A DNA stretch of 5,474 nt, from positions 1 to 5,474 of the forward strand of contig CAJCJC010000178.1 in the NCBI GenBank assembly GCA_903970575.1, written 5' to 3'. This document shows positions 1 to 5,460 of the stretch, piece by piece (position 1 is the first letter of the stretch; each line of letters opens with the position of its first letter). Source of the DNA: Alphaproteobacteria bacterium (lineage in GTDB: Bacteria; Pseudomonadota; Alphaproteobacteria; BOG-932; Roseiterribacteraceae). The position numbers and the translations under genes were made by a program. Under the pieces are notes generated by a model. It had not been told where the DNA came from. It saw only the letters and a list, made by a program, of their open reading frames with translations, and searched no databases.

Positions 1-3
1 CGA

Positions 4-444
4 GTGATTGAAATCGCCCGCGCAATCCCGGACCCTCCGCCCGTCATCTTCATCGTGCACGGCCTCCCCCATCTGCGCGCGGCGCTTAGGGCGGGCGCCG
101 AAAGCGGCCGCCCGGTCGTCGCCGTCAGCGGGCAAGGCGCCAGCGCCTATGCCGGGGCCGGGTGGTTCGTGGAGCTGATCCGCCAAGCCCGCGCGGAATT
201 CCCCCATGTTCCCTTGACCGCGATGCTGGATTGCGCTGACCGGGCGGGCGACGCGCTGGCCGCGTTCGACGCTGGCGTCACCGAAATCATCTTCACCGGC
301 CATCCGGATGCAGGCGCGCGCTTGCGGGGCATCGCCGCCAGCCTGGGCGCCAAGCTTCACGATCTGCGGCCGGAGGGGTTGGACCTGATGAACCTCAAAA
401 ACCCGCTCTTCACCGCCCGCCGCCACTGCGGCCTTCCGCCTTAA
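4..444 (+). CDS. Conserved-looking hypothetical protein, possibly 5'-truncated
   Basis: I do not recognise this 146-residue protein and assign no function. Its composition is soluble alpha/beta. Short hydrophobic strands (VIFIVHG near 14-20, PVVAVSG 37-43, LTAMLDC 71-77, EIIFTG 94-99) alternate with Ala-rich helices, a rhythm like part of a TIM barrel or Rossmann-like fold. There is no signal peptide or membrane segment. The first possible start is GTG at base 4, but the codon before it is also open, so the true start may lie left of the window and no ribosome binding site can be judged. A Pro-Pro-Pro run occurs at residues 11-13. The gene ends 84 bp upstream of the aldolase on the same strand. 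Codon use and GC content match the neighbouring metabolic genes, which supports real coding. A link to glycolysis is only suggested by position. Confidence 0.7.
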   Translation: MIEIARAIPDPPPVIFIVHGLPHLRAALRAGAESGRPVVAVSGQGASAYAGAGWFVELIRQARAEFPHVPLTAMLDCADRAGDALAAFDAGVTEIIFTGHPDAGARLRGIAASLGAKLHDLRPEGLDLMNLKNPLFTARRHCGLPP

Positions 445-468
445 GCCCGCGCCGGGGCCGCTCGGCGT

Positions 469-496
469 TTGCCAGCGCGCGTTTTTCCGCTATTCA
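469..496 (+). promoter_or_regulatory. Candidate sigma-70-type promoter for the aldolase gene
   Basis: TTGCCA (469-474, five of six matches to the -35 consensus) is followed by a 16-base spacer and TATTCA (491-496, three of six matches to -10). Transcription would start near 503-505, giving a leader of about 25 nt before the ATG at 529. The -10 box is weak, so this is only a candidate. Read-through from the gene upstream is equally possible. Confidence 0.25.
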
Positions 497-528
497 GGGC
501 CAACACAACCAGCCTCGGGTATCCAGAC

Positions 529-1449
529 ATGAAAATGACGCCGCGCGTCCGCAAGATTCTGGCGAATTACGAAAGCGACAATCCCGGCACCAAGGGCAAT
601 CTCGCCCGCATGCTGATGCAGGGGCGGCTGGCCGGCACGGGCAAGCTGGTGATCCTGCCGGTCGATCAGGGGTTCGAGCATGGGCCCGCGCGCAGCTTCG
701 CGCCCAACCCGCCGGCCTACGACCCGCGCTATCATTTTCAGCTCGCCATCGATGCCGGGCTGAATGCCTACGCCGCCCCCCTGGGCATGCTGGAGGCTGC
801 CGCCGCCAGCTTCGCCGGCGAAATCCCCACCATTCTGAAAATGAACTCCAGCAACTCCCTGGCCACGGAAAAGGATCAGGCGGTCACCGCCACCGTCTCC
901 GACGCGCTGAAGCTCGGCTGTTCGGCCGTCGGCTTCACCATCTATCCGGGTTCCGACGCCGCCTACGAACAGTTCGAGGAAATCCGCGAACTGGCGGAAG
1001 AGGCGAAATCGGTCGGCCTGGCCGTGGTCATCTGGTCCTATCCGCGCGGCGGCGATCTGTCGAAGCCCGCCGAGACGGCGGTCGATATCTGCGCCTACGC
1101 CGCTCACATGGCGGCGCTGCTCGGCGCCCATATCATCAAGGTAAAGCCGCCCACCGCCGTCGTCGCGCTGGAGGCCGCCAAGAAAACCTATGAAACCCAG
1201 CGCATCCCCATCGCCACGATGACCGAGCGGATTCGCCACGTGGTGCAGGCGTGTTTCAACGGCCGGCGCATCGTCGTGTTTTCGGGCGGCGAGGCCAAGG
1301 ATCTGGACTCGCTCTACGCCGAAATTCGCGAAATCCGCGATGGCGGCGCGAACGGCTCGATCATCGGCCGCAACACCTTTCAGCGCCCGCGTGAGGAAGC
1401 GCTGGTCCTGCTCGACCAGATCATTAAGATTTATCTCGGACAGGCCTGA
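529..1449 (+). CDS. fbaB: Class I fructose-bisphosphate aldolase (DhnA/FbaB family)
   Basis: This cytosolic enzyme reversibly cleaves fructose-1,6-bisphosphate into dihydroxyacetone phosphate and glyceraldehyde-3-phosphate through a Schiff base, without a metal. The 306-residue protein shows the archaeal-type class I aldolase pattern: PVDQGFEHGP (44-53) with the conserved Asp46; FTIYPGS (136-142), where Tyr139 aligns with the proton-donor tyrosine of the archaeal enzyme; WSYPRGG (169-175); HIIKVK (201-206), where Lys204 is the likely Schiff-base lysine; and the phosphate-binding FSGG (251-254) and GRNTFQRP (280-287). Residue roles come from family knowledge, not from alignment here. The frame is open back to a TTG at 469, but the ATG at 529 gives the usual family N-terminus (MKMTPRVRKILANYESDNPG), so I chose it. 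Its ribosome binding site is weak. thiE begins 6 bp after the stop, implying co-transcription. The gene belongs to the DhnA-type family and is unrelated to class II (zinc) aldolases. Confidence 0.95.
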   Translation: MKMTPRVRKILANYESDNPGTKGNLARMLMQGRLAGTGKLVILPVDQGFEHGPARSFAPNPPAYDPRYHFQLAIDAGLNAYAAPLGMLEAAAASFAGEIPTILKMNSSNSLATEKDQAVTATVSDALKLGCSAVGFTIYPGSDAAYEQFEEIRELAEEAKSVGLAVVIWSYPRGGDLSKPAETAVDICAYAAHMAALLGAHIIKVKPPTAVVALEAAKKTYETQRIPIATMTERIRHVVQACFNGRRIVVFSGGEAKDLDSLYAEIREIRDGGANGSIIGRNTFQRPREEALVLLDQIIKIYLGQA

Positions 1450-1455
1450 TCCATC

Positions 1456-2100
1456 ATGGCGGCGGATTCGCGCTGCCGCTTCTACCTGCTGACGCCGCCC
1501 GTCATCGCGCTGCCAAGTTTCGCCGAAGCGCTTGCTCGAGCGCTCGACGCGGCGGACGTGGCGGCCGTGCAGCTTAGGCTGAAGCCCGCGAGCGATGACG
1601 AGATCGCGCGCGCGGCCGAGGCGTTGCGCCCGGTGGTTCAGGACCGGGGCGTCGCCTTCATCCTGAACGACCGGCCCGACATCGCGGCCAAAACCGGCTG
1701 CGACGGCGTGCATATCGGCGCCGAGGATCCGCCGTTGGCCGAGGCGCGGCGCATCCTGGGGGCCGACGCCATCATAGGCGTCACCTGCAAAACCAGCCGC
1801 CACCGCGCGATGGAGGCCGCCGAGCAAGGCGCCAGCTATGTCGCCTTCGGCGCTTTCTTCGATTCCGCCACCCGCGGCGTGGTCGCCGAAGCCGACCCCG
1901 AAATCCTGGAATGGTGGAGCCAGCTCATGGAAATCCCCTGCGTCGCCATCGGCGGCATCACCCCTGAAAATTGCGCGCCCCTGGTGAAATCCGGCGCCGA
2001 TTTCATCTGCGCCTCAGCCGGCGTATGGGCCCACCCCGACGGCCCCGCCGCGGGCGTGATCGCCTATGACCGCGCCATTCAGGCCGCGCTCGCGGGGTGA
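1456..2100 (+). CDS. thiE: Thiamine-phosphate synthase family protein (ThiE-like)
   Basis: ThiE joins the pyrimidine (HMP-PP) and thiazole phosphate halves of thiamine in the cytosol to make thiamine monophosphate. The 214-residue TIM-barrel protein has the family landmarks in order: QLRLK (39-43), NDRPD (71-75), DGVHIG (83-88) followed by Asp91, GVTCKTSRH (108-116), [10 protein letters not shown] (131-140) and AIGGIT (164-169). The pyrophosphate-contacting segment, usually close to GP-x-x-P-T-x-T-K, is here FFDSATR, with Asp for Pro and Arg140 for Lys. The serine usual in the GVS motif is Thr110. These changes leave open a divergent ThiE or a TenI-like relative that lost synthase activity. 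The start is the ATG 6 bp after the aldolase stop. A GGACAGG stretch at 1439-1445 may be the ribosome binding site, and translational coupling is likely. The gene ends before a hairpin-rich spacer. Confidence 0.85.
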   Translation: MAADSRCRFYLLTPPVIALPSFAEALARALDAADVAAVQLRLKPASDDEIARAAEALRPVVQDRGVAFILNDRPDIAAKTGCDGVHIGAEDPPLAEARRILGADAIIGVTCKTSRHRAMEAAEQGASYVAFGAFFDSATRGVVAEADPEILEWWSQLMEIPCVAIGGITPENCAPLVKSGADFICASAGVWAHPDGPAAGVIAYDRAIQAALAG

Positions 2101-2111
2101 TCGTTCATGTC

Positions 2112-2132
2112 CCTTTCCCTCGATGGGAGAGG
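2112..2132 (+). terminator. Hairpin after thiE (possible terminator or REP-like element)
   Basis: CCTTTCCC (2112-2119) pairs with GGGAGAGG (2125-2132) across a five-base loop TCGAT, giving an eight-base-pair stem with one G-U pair. Only TT follows, so it is not a classic U-tract terminator. It begins 12 bp after the thiE stop. The sequence and the following TTAGGAGAGGGTGA resemble the GGGAGAGGG...TTAGGGTGAGGG style of intergenic palindrome common in GC-rich proteobacteria, so it may be a dispersed repeat that also ends transcripts. Confidence 0.4.
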
Positions 2133-2140
2133 TTAGGAGA

Positions 2141-2190
2141 GGGTGATGCCGGCCGCGGTCGGCCTAGGCGGAAAATGCTCCCGCTCACCC
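2141..2190. repeat. Nested inverted repeats between convergent thiE and epmA
   Basis: An outer inverted repeat GGGTGA (2141-2146) / TCACCC (2185-2190) encloses two smaller hairpins: GGCCG-CGGT-CGGCC (2151-2164) and GCGG (2168-2171) / CCGC (2181-2184). Together they could fold as a three-way junction on either strand. The right arm of the outer stem contains the epmA stop codon. The position, between convergent genes, fits a bidirectional transcription end point. No T-tract is present, so the function is inferred from structure only. Confidence 0.35.
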
Positions 2191-3216
2191 AACCGGCGCC
2201 CACAACACATCCTCGATATGCTGGGCGCCAGTCAGCAGCATGACCAGACGGTCGAAACCCAGGGCCATGCCGGCGCACTCCGGCATGCCATGGGCAAGGG
2301 CGGCCAGGAAATCCTCGTCGATCGGGTATCGCGTCCCATACAGGCTTTCCTTCAAATCCATATCGGCCATGAAGCGGCGGCGCTGTTCCTCGGCGTCGGT
2401 CAGTTCGCTGAACCCGTTGGCCAGCTCCACGCCGCAGACATAAAGCTCGACCCGCTCCGCCACGGCCGGGTCGCCGGGCTTCAGCCGGGCGAGCGAGGCC
2501 ATCTCGGCCGGGTATTCGGTTAGGAAGGCCGGCCGGCCTGCGCCAAGGGCGGGCTCGATCCGCTCGGCCAGGATGCGCAGCGCCAGATCGTCCCAGCGGT
2601 CATCCTCCCCCACGCGCACGCCAATGCGCCGCGCCTCGCGCGCCAACGCGTCGACGTCCCCGGAGGTGGCCAGCAGGTCGAGGCCATGCGCATGCCGATC
2701 GAAAGCCGCCTGAACCGTGACAATCTCCGGCATGGCGGTCACGTCGCATTCGACCCCCCGCCAGGATGCGTGACTTCCCCCCGCGACCGCCGATAAATGG
2801 GCCATCAAATCGGTCGCATCCGCGATCACGCCCCCGTAATCCCCCGGGCGATACCATTCCAGCATGGTGAATTCAGGGTGGTGCGTCGAGGCGCGCTCGC
2901 CATTTCGGAAAACATGCGCCAATTGAAAGATTCGCGGCATCCCGGCGGCCAGCAGCTTTTTCATCGCGAACTCGGGCGATGTATGAAGATAGAGCGGCCG
3001 GCTGGACTGCCTATCCGCCGTCAACAGCTCCGTCGCGAACGCGATCAGATGGGGCTCCAGCCCGGGGCTGACCTGCAACGCCGGCGTATCGATCTCGAGG
3101 AAATTCCGTTCGGCAAAGAAGGTCCGGGTCGCGGCGCTGAGCCGGGCGCGCATCTCCAGCGCCGGCCGACGCCGCGCGAAAACGTCCGGGCGCCACCAGG
3201 GCGGTTCTTTAGTCAT
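2185..3216 (-). CDS. epmA: EF-P beta-lysine ligase EpmA (GenX/PoxA/YjeA)
   Basis: EpmA is a lysyl-tRNA-synthetase paralogue that activates (R)-beta-lysine and attaches it to the conserved lysine of elongation factor P rather than to tRNA. The 343-residue protein is a bare class II synthetase catalytic domain without the N-terminal anticodon-binding domain, close to the roughly 325 residues of E. coli EpmA. Visible motifs: motif 1 region EIDTPALQVSPG (41-52); LHTSPEFAMKKLL (77-89); motif 2 FRNGERASTHHPEFTMLEWY (103-122); ELANGFSELTD (264-274); motif 3 GMALGFDRLVMLLTG (316-330). I prefer the ATG at 3216; an in-frame TTG four codons upstream (3228) would only add MVSS. No clear Shine-Dalgarno is seen. 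The substrate gene efp is about 1.6 kb beyond the start. The upstream side abuts hicA, divergently, with only 35 bp between the two start codons. Confidence 0.95.
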   Translation of the reverse strand: MTKEPPWWRPDVFARRRPALEMRARLSAATRTFFAERNFLEIDTPALQVSPGLEPHLIAFATELLTADRQSSRPLYLHTSPEFAMKKLLAAGMPRIFQLAHVFRNGERASTHHPEFTMLEWYRPGDYGGVIADATDLMAHLSAVAGGSHASWRGVECDVTAMPEIVTVQAAFDRHAHGLDLLATSGDVDALAREARRIGVRVGEDDRWDDLALRILAERIEPALGAGRPAFLTEYPAEMASLARLKPGDPAVAERVELYVCGVELANGFSELTDAEEQRRRFMADMDLKESLYGTRYPIDEDFLAALAHGMPECAGMALGFDRLVMLLTGAQHIEDVLWAPVG

Positions 3217-3251
3217 TGACGATACCAATAAGGATACTATTTCTTGCCGAT
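3217..3251. promoter_or_regulatory. Compact divergent control region of epmA and hicA, with a short direct repeat
   Basis: These 35 AT-rich bases separate the ATG of epmA (minus) from the ATG of hicA (plus). They hold an imperfect direct repeat, GATACCAATA (3221-3230) and GATACTATTT (3233-3242), offset by 12 bp, about one helical turn. For hicA, TTGACG (3216-3221) and TATTTC (3238-3243), 16 bp apart, could be -35 and -10 boxes. Transcription would then start at about 3250-3252, on the hicA start codon itself. HicB-type antitoxins often repress their own operon, so the repeat is a possible operator. All regulatory roles here are inference. Confidence 0.3.
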
Positions 3252-3509
3252 ATGGTTAAAATCGCTGATCTTGTCACCGAACTACGTAAGAACCCTTCAA
3301 ACATCAGATTTGCTGACCTGGCGAAGGTCTGTGTCCATTATTTCGGCGAGCCTCGCCAGCAGGCAACAAGCCATCAAGTCTATAAAACCCCTTGGATAGG
3401 AGACCCCCGCATTAACATCCAGAGGGGCGCGAGCGGGAAAGCCAAGGATTACCAAGTCAGGCAGGTGGTTCGAGCGATCGATAGGTTGATGGAATTGCAA
3501 GATGAATGA
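3252..3509 (+). CDS. hicA: HicA-family toxin (mRNA interferase)
   Basis: HicA toxins are small double-stranded-RNA-binding-fold proteins that cleave mRNA and stop translation until bound by HicB. The 85-residue protein carries the family signature around SHQVYKTPW (40-48), with the presumed catalytic His41, then DPRINIQ (51-57) and GKAKDYQVRQV (62-72), which leads into the C-terminal helix. It looks intact. The frame is open to a TTG at 3216, but the ATG at 3252 gives a normal HicA length. No Shine-Dalgarno lies at normal spacing; an AAGGA-like patch is 17 bp away, so initiation may be leaderless or weak. The last eight bases overlap hicB, the usual toxin-first hicAB layout with translational coupling. 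G+C is about 48% by hand count over 3241-3420, far below the flanking genes, which suggests acquisition by transfer. Confidence 0.85.
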   Translation: MVKIADLVTELRKNPSNIRFADLAKVCVHYFGEPRQQATSHQVYKTPWIGDPRINIQRGASGKAKDYQVRQVVRAIDRLMELQDE

Positions 3510-3822
3510 TCATTACACCTACAGAATATCCTGGTCACCGAACGATCGTGAATACGTCGCGACCTGCGCCGAGTTTCCGTCGCTCTCCTGGCTCGATGAA
3601 GATCAGTTCGCCGCGCTTAAGGGCGTAAAGCAACTGGTCGCGGAAGTCGTCGACGACTTGGGCGCGCGGGGCGAAACCATCCCCCCGCCTATCGCCGATC
3701 AACAATTTTCTGGGAAGTTTTTGGTCAGGCTGCCGCCGGAGCTTCATCGCAGGCTAGCTTTGGAGGCCGCCGAGGCGGGCGTAAGCCTCAACCGGCTCGC
3801 GAGCTTCAAACTGACGGATTAG
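3502..3822 (+). CDS. hicB: HicB-family antitoxin
   Basis: HicB binds and neutralises HicA and often represses the operon. The 106-residue protein has the two expected parts. The N-terminal HicB fold contains YRISWSPNDREYVATCAEFP (7-26) and GETIPPPIAD (57-66). The C-terminal ribbon-helix-helix DNA-binding segment contains SGKFLVRLPPELHRRLALEA (70-89) and AGVSLNRLASFKL (92-104). The ribbon-helix-helix part predicts DNA binding, plausibly at the hicA/epmA gap. The ATG overlaps the end of hicA by eight bases, with GGA at 3491-3493 as a plausible ribosome binding site. Pro-Pro-Pro at 61-63 is a potential EF-P-dependent pause site. The stop codon overlaps the stop of the convergent hydrolase gene. 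G+C is nearer to the chromosome than in hicA. Confidence 0.9.
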   Translation: MNDHYTYRISWSPNDREYVATCAEFPSLSWLDEDQFAALKGVKQLVAEVVDDLGARGETIPPPIADQQFSGKFLVRLPPELHRRLALEAAEAGVSLNRLASFKLTD

Positions 3823-4532
3823 CCGGCGCCGCCTTTATCCTCCGCCAGGCGGCGCACCAGCTCGGCCAGCACCACGGGGTTCCGGCAGATCGTCATATGC
3901 GCGCCGGTGACGCCGATATTCATGCAGCCCGGCTCATCGGAGCGGCAGCTTTGCCAGGCCACCACCCCGTCATCCTGGGTGTAAAAGGCCGTGGATGGCA
4001 TCGGCAGCGGCGCCGCCAGCCGCGACAGCTTTAGATCGTGACTGTAAAAGGCGCTGCACATCCGGATCAGCGGTTCGAAGCCGCTGGCCGTCGGCAGGCG
4101 GAACGGGCTGGCCAAGGTGGCGACGTGGCGGATCCGCGCCGGCTCCTCATAGGCGACGTTCCGGGCCAGCAGGCCGCCAAGGCTGACGCCGACAATCGCG
4201 ATAGGGCCGCCGTTCAAATCCGACAGGGCGACCACCCGGCGGCGAATATGGTCCAGCGCGCTGTCGGTCGGTCCCCAGTTCAGCCCGTGGTCCCATCCGA
4301 AACTGTGAAAACCGCGCGAATCGAGAAACCGCCGCAGCGGCGTCGTCAGGCTATCGTTGGTGAGAAATCCCGGCAGAACGAAGACGATCTGGCCATCTCC
4401 CACCGGCAAGGTCGCGGTCGCGGGCGGATCGGGGCGGTCGACGGCCAACGCCCAATATTCGCGTGCGAAGCGACCGAGCGGCGGACGAGGAACGGCGCCG
4501 GATCGGTCGAAAAGCTGGGATATGTCTGGCAT
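3819..4532 (-). CDS. Alpha/beta-hydrolase, lipase/esterase-like
   Basis: This 237-residue protein has an alpha/beta-hydrolase fold. The strand IVFVLPGF (49-56) leads to an oxyanion-type PGF turn. The nucleophile elbow GVSLGG (115-120) carries Ser117. Asp187 or Asp188 in YTQDDGVV and His212 in TGAHMTI complete a plausible Ser-Asp-His triad. The pattern resembles PGAP1- or triacylglycerol-lipase-like esterases, but the substrate cannot be told. There is no obvious signal peptide, so it is probably cytosolic. The ATG at 4532 is secure at the upstream side because an in-frame TAA lies three codons before it; no strong ribosome binding site is seen. It is convergent with hicB, with stop codons overlapping, and divergent from efp across 240 bp. 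Codon use matches the host chromosome, so it is probably resident rather than part of the toxin-antitoxin insertion. Confidence 0.85.
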   Translation of the reverse strand: MPDISQLFDRSGAVPRPPLGRFAREYWALAVDRPDPPATATLPVGDGQIVFVLPGFLTNDSLTTPLRRFLDSRGFHSFGWDHGLNWGPTDSALDHIRRRVVALSDLNGGPIAIVGVSLGGLLARNVAYEEPARIRHVATLASPFRLPTASGFEPLIRMCSAFYSHDLKLSRLAAPLPMPSTAFYTQDDGVVAWQSCRSDEPGCMNIGVTGAHMTICRNPVVLAELVRRLAEDKGGAG

Positions 4533-4772
4533 GATGCTTTAGATAGAATCCTGCGTTGGACGGCTGGCGAAAAAGGCGGGTTCGATCCATATCCAAGGCT
4601 CGTCCGCGCCGTTTGGTTGCGGGCCAGGGGCTGAACTGCTAGTGGTCTCGCCCCGGACGCGTGCTTATCCGGCGCAATTGAATCACACACGAAACGAACA
4701 CGGCGCGGCCGGTTCCCATTTCACACAATGGCGACCCGGACCCAGCGCGGTCAATGAGACGAGAGAAAAGAG
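4533..4772. other. Divergent intergenic region between the hydrolase gene and efp
   Basis: This 240-bp spacer must carry the promoters for the hydrolase (minus) and efp (plus). I see no strong -35/-10 pair for either. A weak five-base-pair inverted repeat, CCGGA (4653-4657) / TCCGG (4668-4672), is present. The right end holds the purine-rich GAGAGAAAAGAG (4761-4772) directly before the efp ATG, which serves as its ribosome binding region. No RNA gene or riboswitch is recognisable. Confidence 0.5.
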
Positions 4773-5339
4773 ATGAAAGTCGCGGCAATCACCGTACGCT
4801 CGGGCAACGTGCTTGAGCAGGACGGCAAGCTTTGGGTTGTGTTGAAGAGCGAAATCTTCAATCCAGGCAAGGGCGCCTCGGTAGTGCAGGTCGAAATGCG
4901 CGACCTTAAATCCGGCAACAAGACGAATGTGCGCTATCGCACCCAGGAAACCGTCGAGCGAGTAAGCCTGGACGAATCCGAATTCGCCTTCCTGTTTTCC
5001 GAAGGCGACAGCTTCACCTTCATGAACCAGGAAACCTTCGAGCAGATGACGATCCCGCGCGACATCATCGGCTATCCTGCCTCGTTCCTGCAGGACGGAA
5101 TGATCTGTTCGATCAAGACGTATGAGGGGACGCCGCTCGCGGTGTCCATCCCCGATACGGTCACCCTCGAGATCACCGAGGCGGACGCGGTGGTTAAGGG
5201 CCAGACGGCCTCGTCGTCCTATAAGCCGGCGTTGCTGTCGAACGGCGTGAAAACGATGGTGCCGCCCTTTATCGGTTCCGGTACGCGCATCGTGGTCAAG
5301 ACCGAGGACGGTTCCTACGTCGAACGAGCGAAGGACTAA
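4773..5339 (+). CDS. efp: Translation elongation factor P
   Basis: EF-P binds the ribosome between the P and E sites and rescues stalling at consecutive prolines. The 188-residue length is standard. Domain I (about 1-62) holds the loop FNPGKGAS (29-36), whose Lys33 corresponds to E. coli Lys34, the residue that EpmA modifies with beta-lysine. Domain II (about 63-128) includes FTFMNQETFEQM. Domain III (about 129-185) carries the EF-P signature region, including SSYKPALLSNG, VPPFI and the typical end YVERAK. A lysine, not arginine, at the loop tip fits the EpmA pathway rather than EarP rhamnosylation, and epmA is in the same window. The ATG is preceded by a purine-rich GAGAAAAGAG. The next gene starts 4 bp after the stop, so efp probably heads an operon. 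Confidence 0.97.
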   Translation: MKVAAITVRSGNVLEQDGKLWVVLKSEIFNPGKGASVVQVEMRDLKSGNKTNVRYRTQETVERVSLDESEFAFLFSEGDSFTFMNQETFEQMTIPRDIIGYPASFLQDGMICSIKTYEGTPLAVSIPDTVTLEITEADAVVKGQTASSSYKPALLSNGVKTMVPPFIGSGTRIVVKTEDGSYVERAKD

Positions 5340-5343
5340 TCCC

Positions 5344-5460
5344 TTGGCGGCTTCGCGCTCTCCCCTCATCAACGTCATGGTTCGCGCCGCTGAAAAAGCG
5401 GCCAAAACCCTGGTGCGCGATTTCGGAGAGGTGGAGCAGCTACAGGTCTCTCGTAAAGGA
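5344..5460 (+). CDS. suhB: Inositol monophosphatase family protein (SuhB-like), 3'-truncated by the contig end
   Basis: Only the first 39 codons are present. They read SPLINVMVRAAEKAAKTLVRDFGEVEQLQVSRKG (in two parts: SPLINVMVRAAEKAAKTL, then VRDFGEVEQLQVSRKG), which is the conserved N-terminal helix region of alphaproteobacterial SuhB-type phosphatases. The metal-binding motifs would lie further on. The family hydrolyses inositol-1-phosphate and related sugar phosphates. The proposed start is TTG at 5344, supported by AAGGA at 5331-5335 with an eight-base spacer; an internal ATG at 5377 would remove part of the conserved helix. It lies 4 bp after efp and is likely co-transcribed with it. The frame stays open into 5461-5474, but those bases are adapter and should not be translated. 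Confidence 0.85.

Noticed and set aside
469..528. TTG at 469 as the start of the aldolase
   Set aside because: The additional 20 residues are not part of the family N-terminus; the ATG at 529 opens the conserved MKMTPRVRKILANYES region.
490..1827. A long open frame on the minus strand opposite the aldolase and thiE genes
   Set aside because: It is a shadow of GC-rich codon bias: its translation is rich in Arg, Gly, Asp and His with no recognisable motif, while the plus strand encodes two clear enzyme families.
2143..2523. Plus-strand open frame opposite the 3' half of epmA
   Set aside because: It is antisense to conserved EpmA motifs, and its start lies within the hairpin-rich spacer; no family resemblance.
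3216..3251. TTG at 3216 as the start of hicA, adding 12 residues
   Set aside because: The extra residues have no counterpart in the family, the TTG overlaps the epmA start codon, and the ATG at 3252 gives the usual length.
4576..4592. GCGGGTTCGATCC, resembling the T-arm of a tRNA
   Set aside because: The five bases after the loop (CATAT) do not pair with GCGGG, and no acceptor, D or anticodon arms can be drawn upstream.
4678..4706. TTGAAT as a -35 box for efp
   Set aside because: At 16-18 bp downstream the sequence is CACGGCGCGG, with no resemblance to a -10 box.
4683..5405. A minus-strand open frame covering efp
   Set aside because: The plus strand is unambiguously EF-P followed by a SuhB-like start. 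The antisense translation has low-complexity, Arg/Gly-rich character and matches no family I know.
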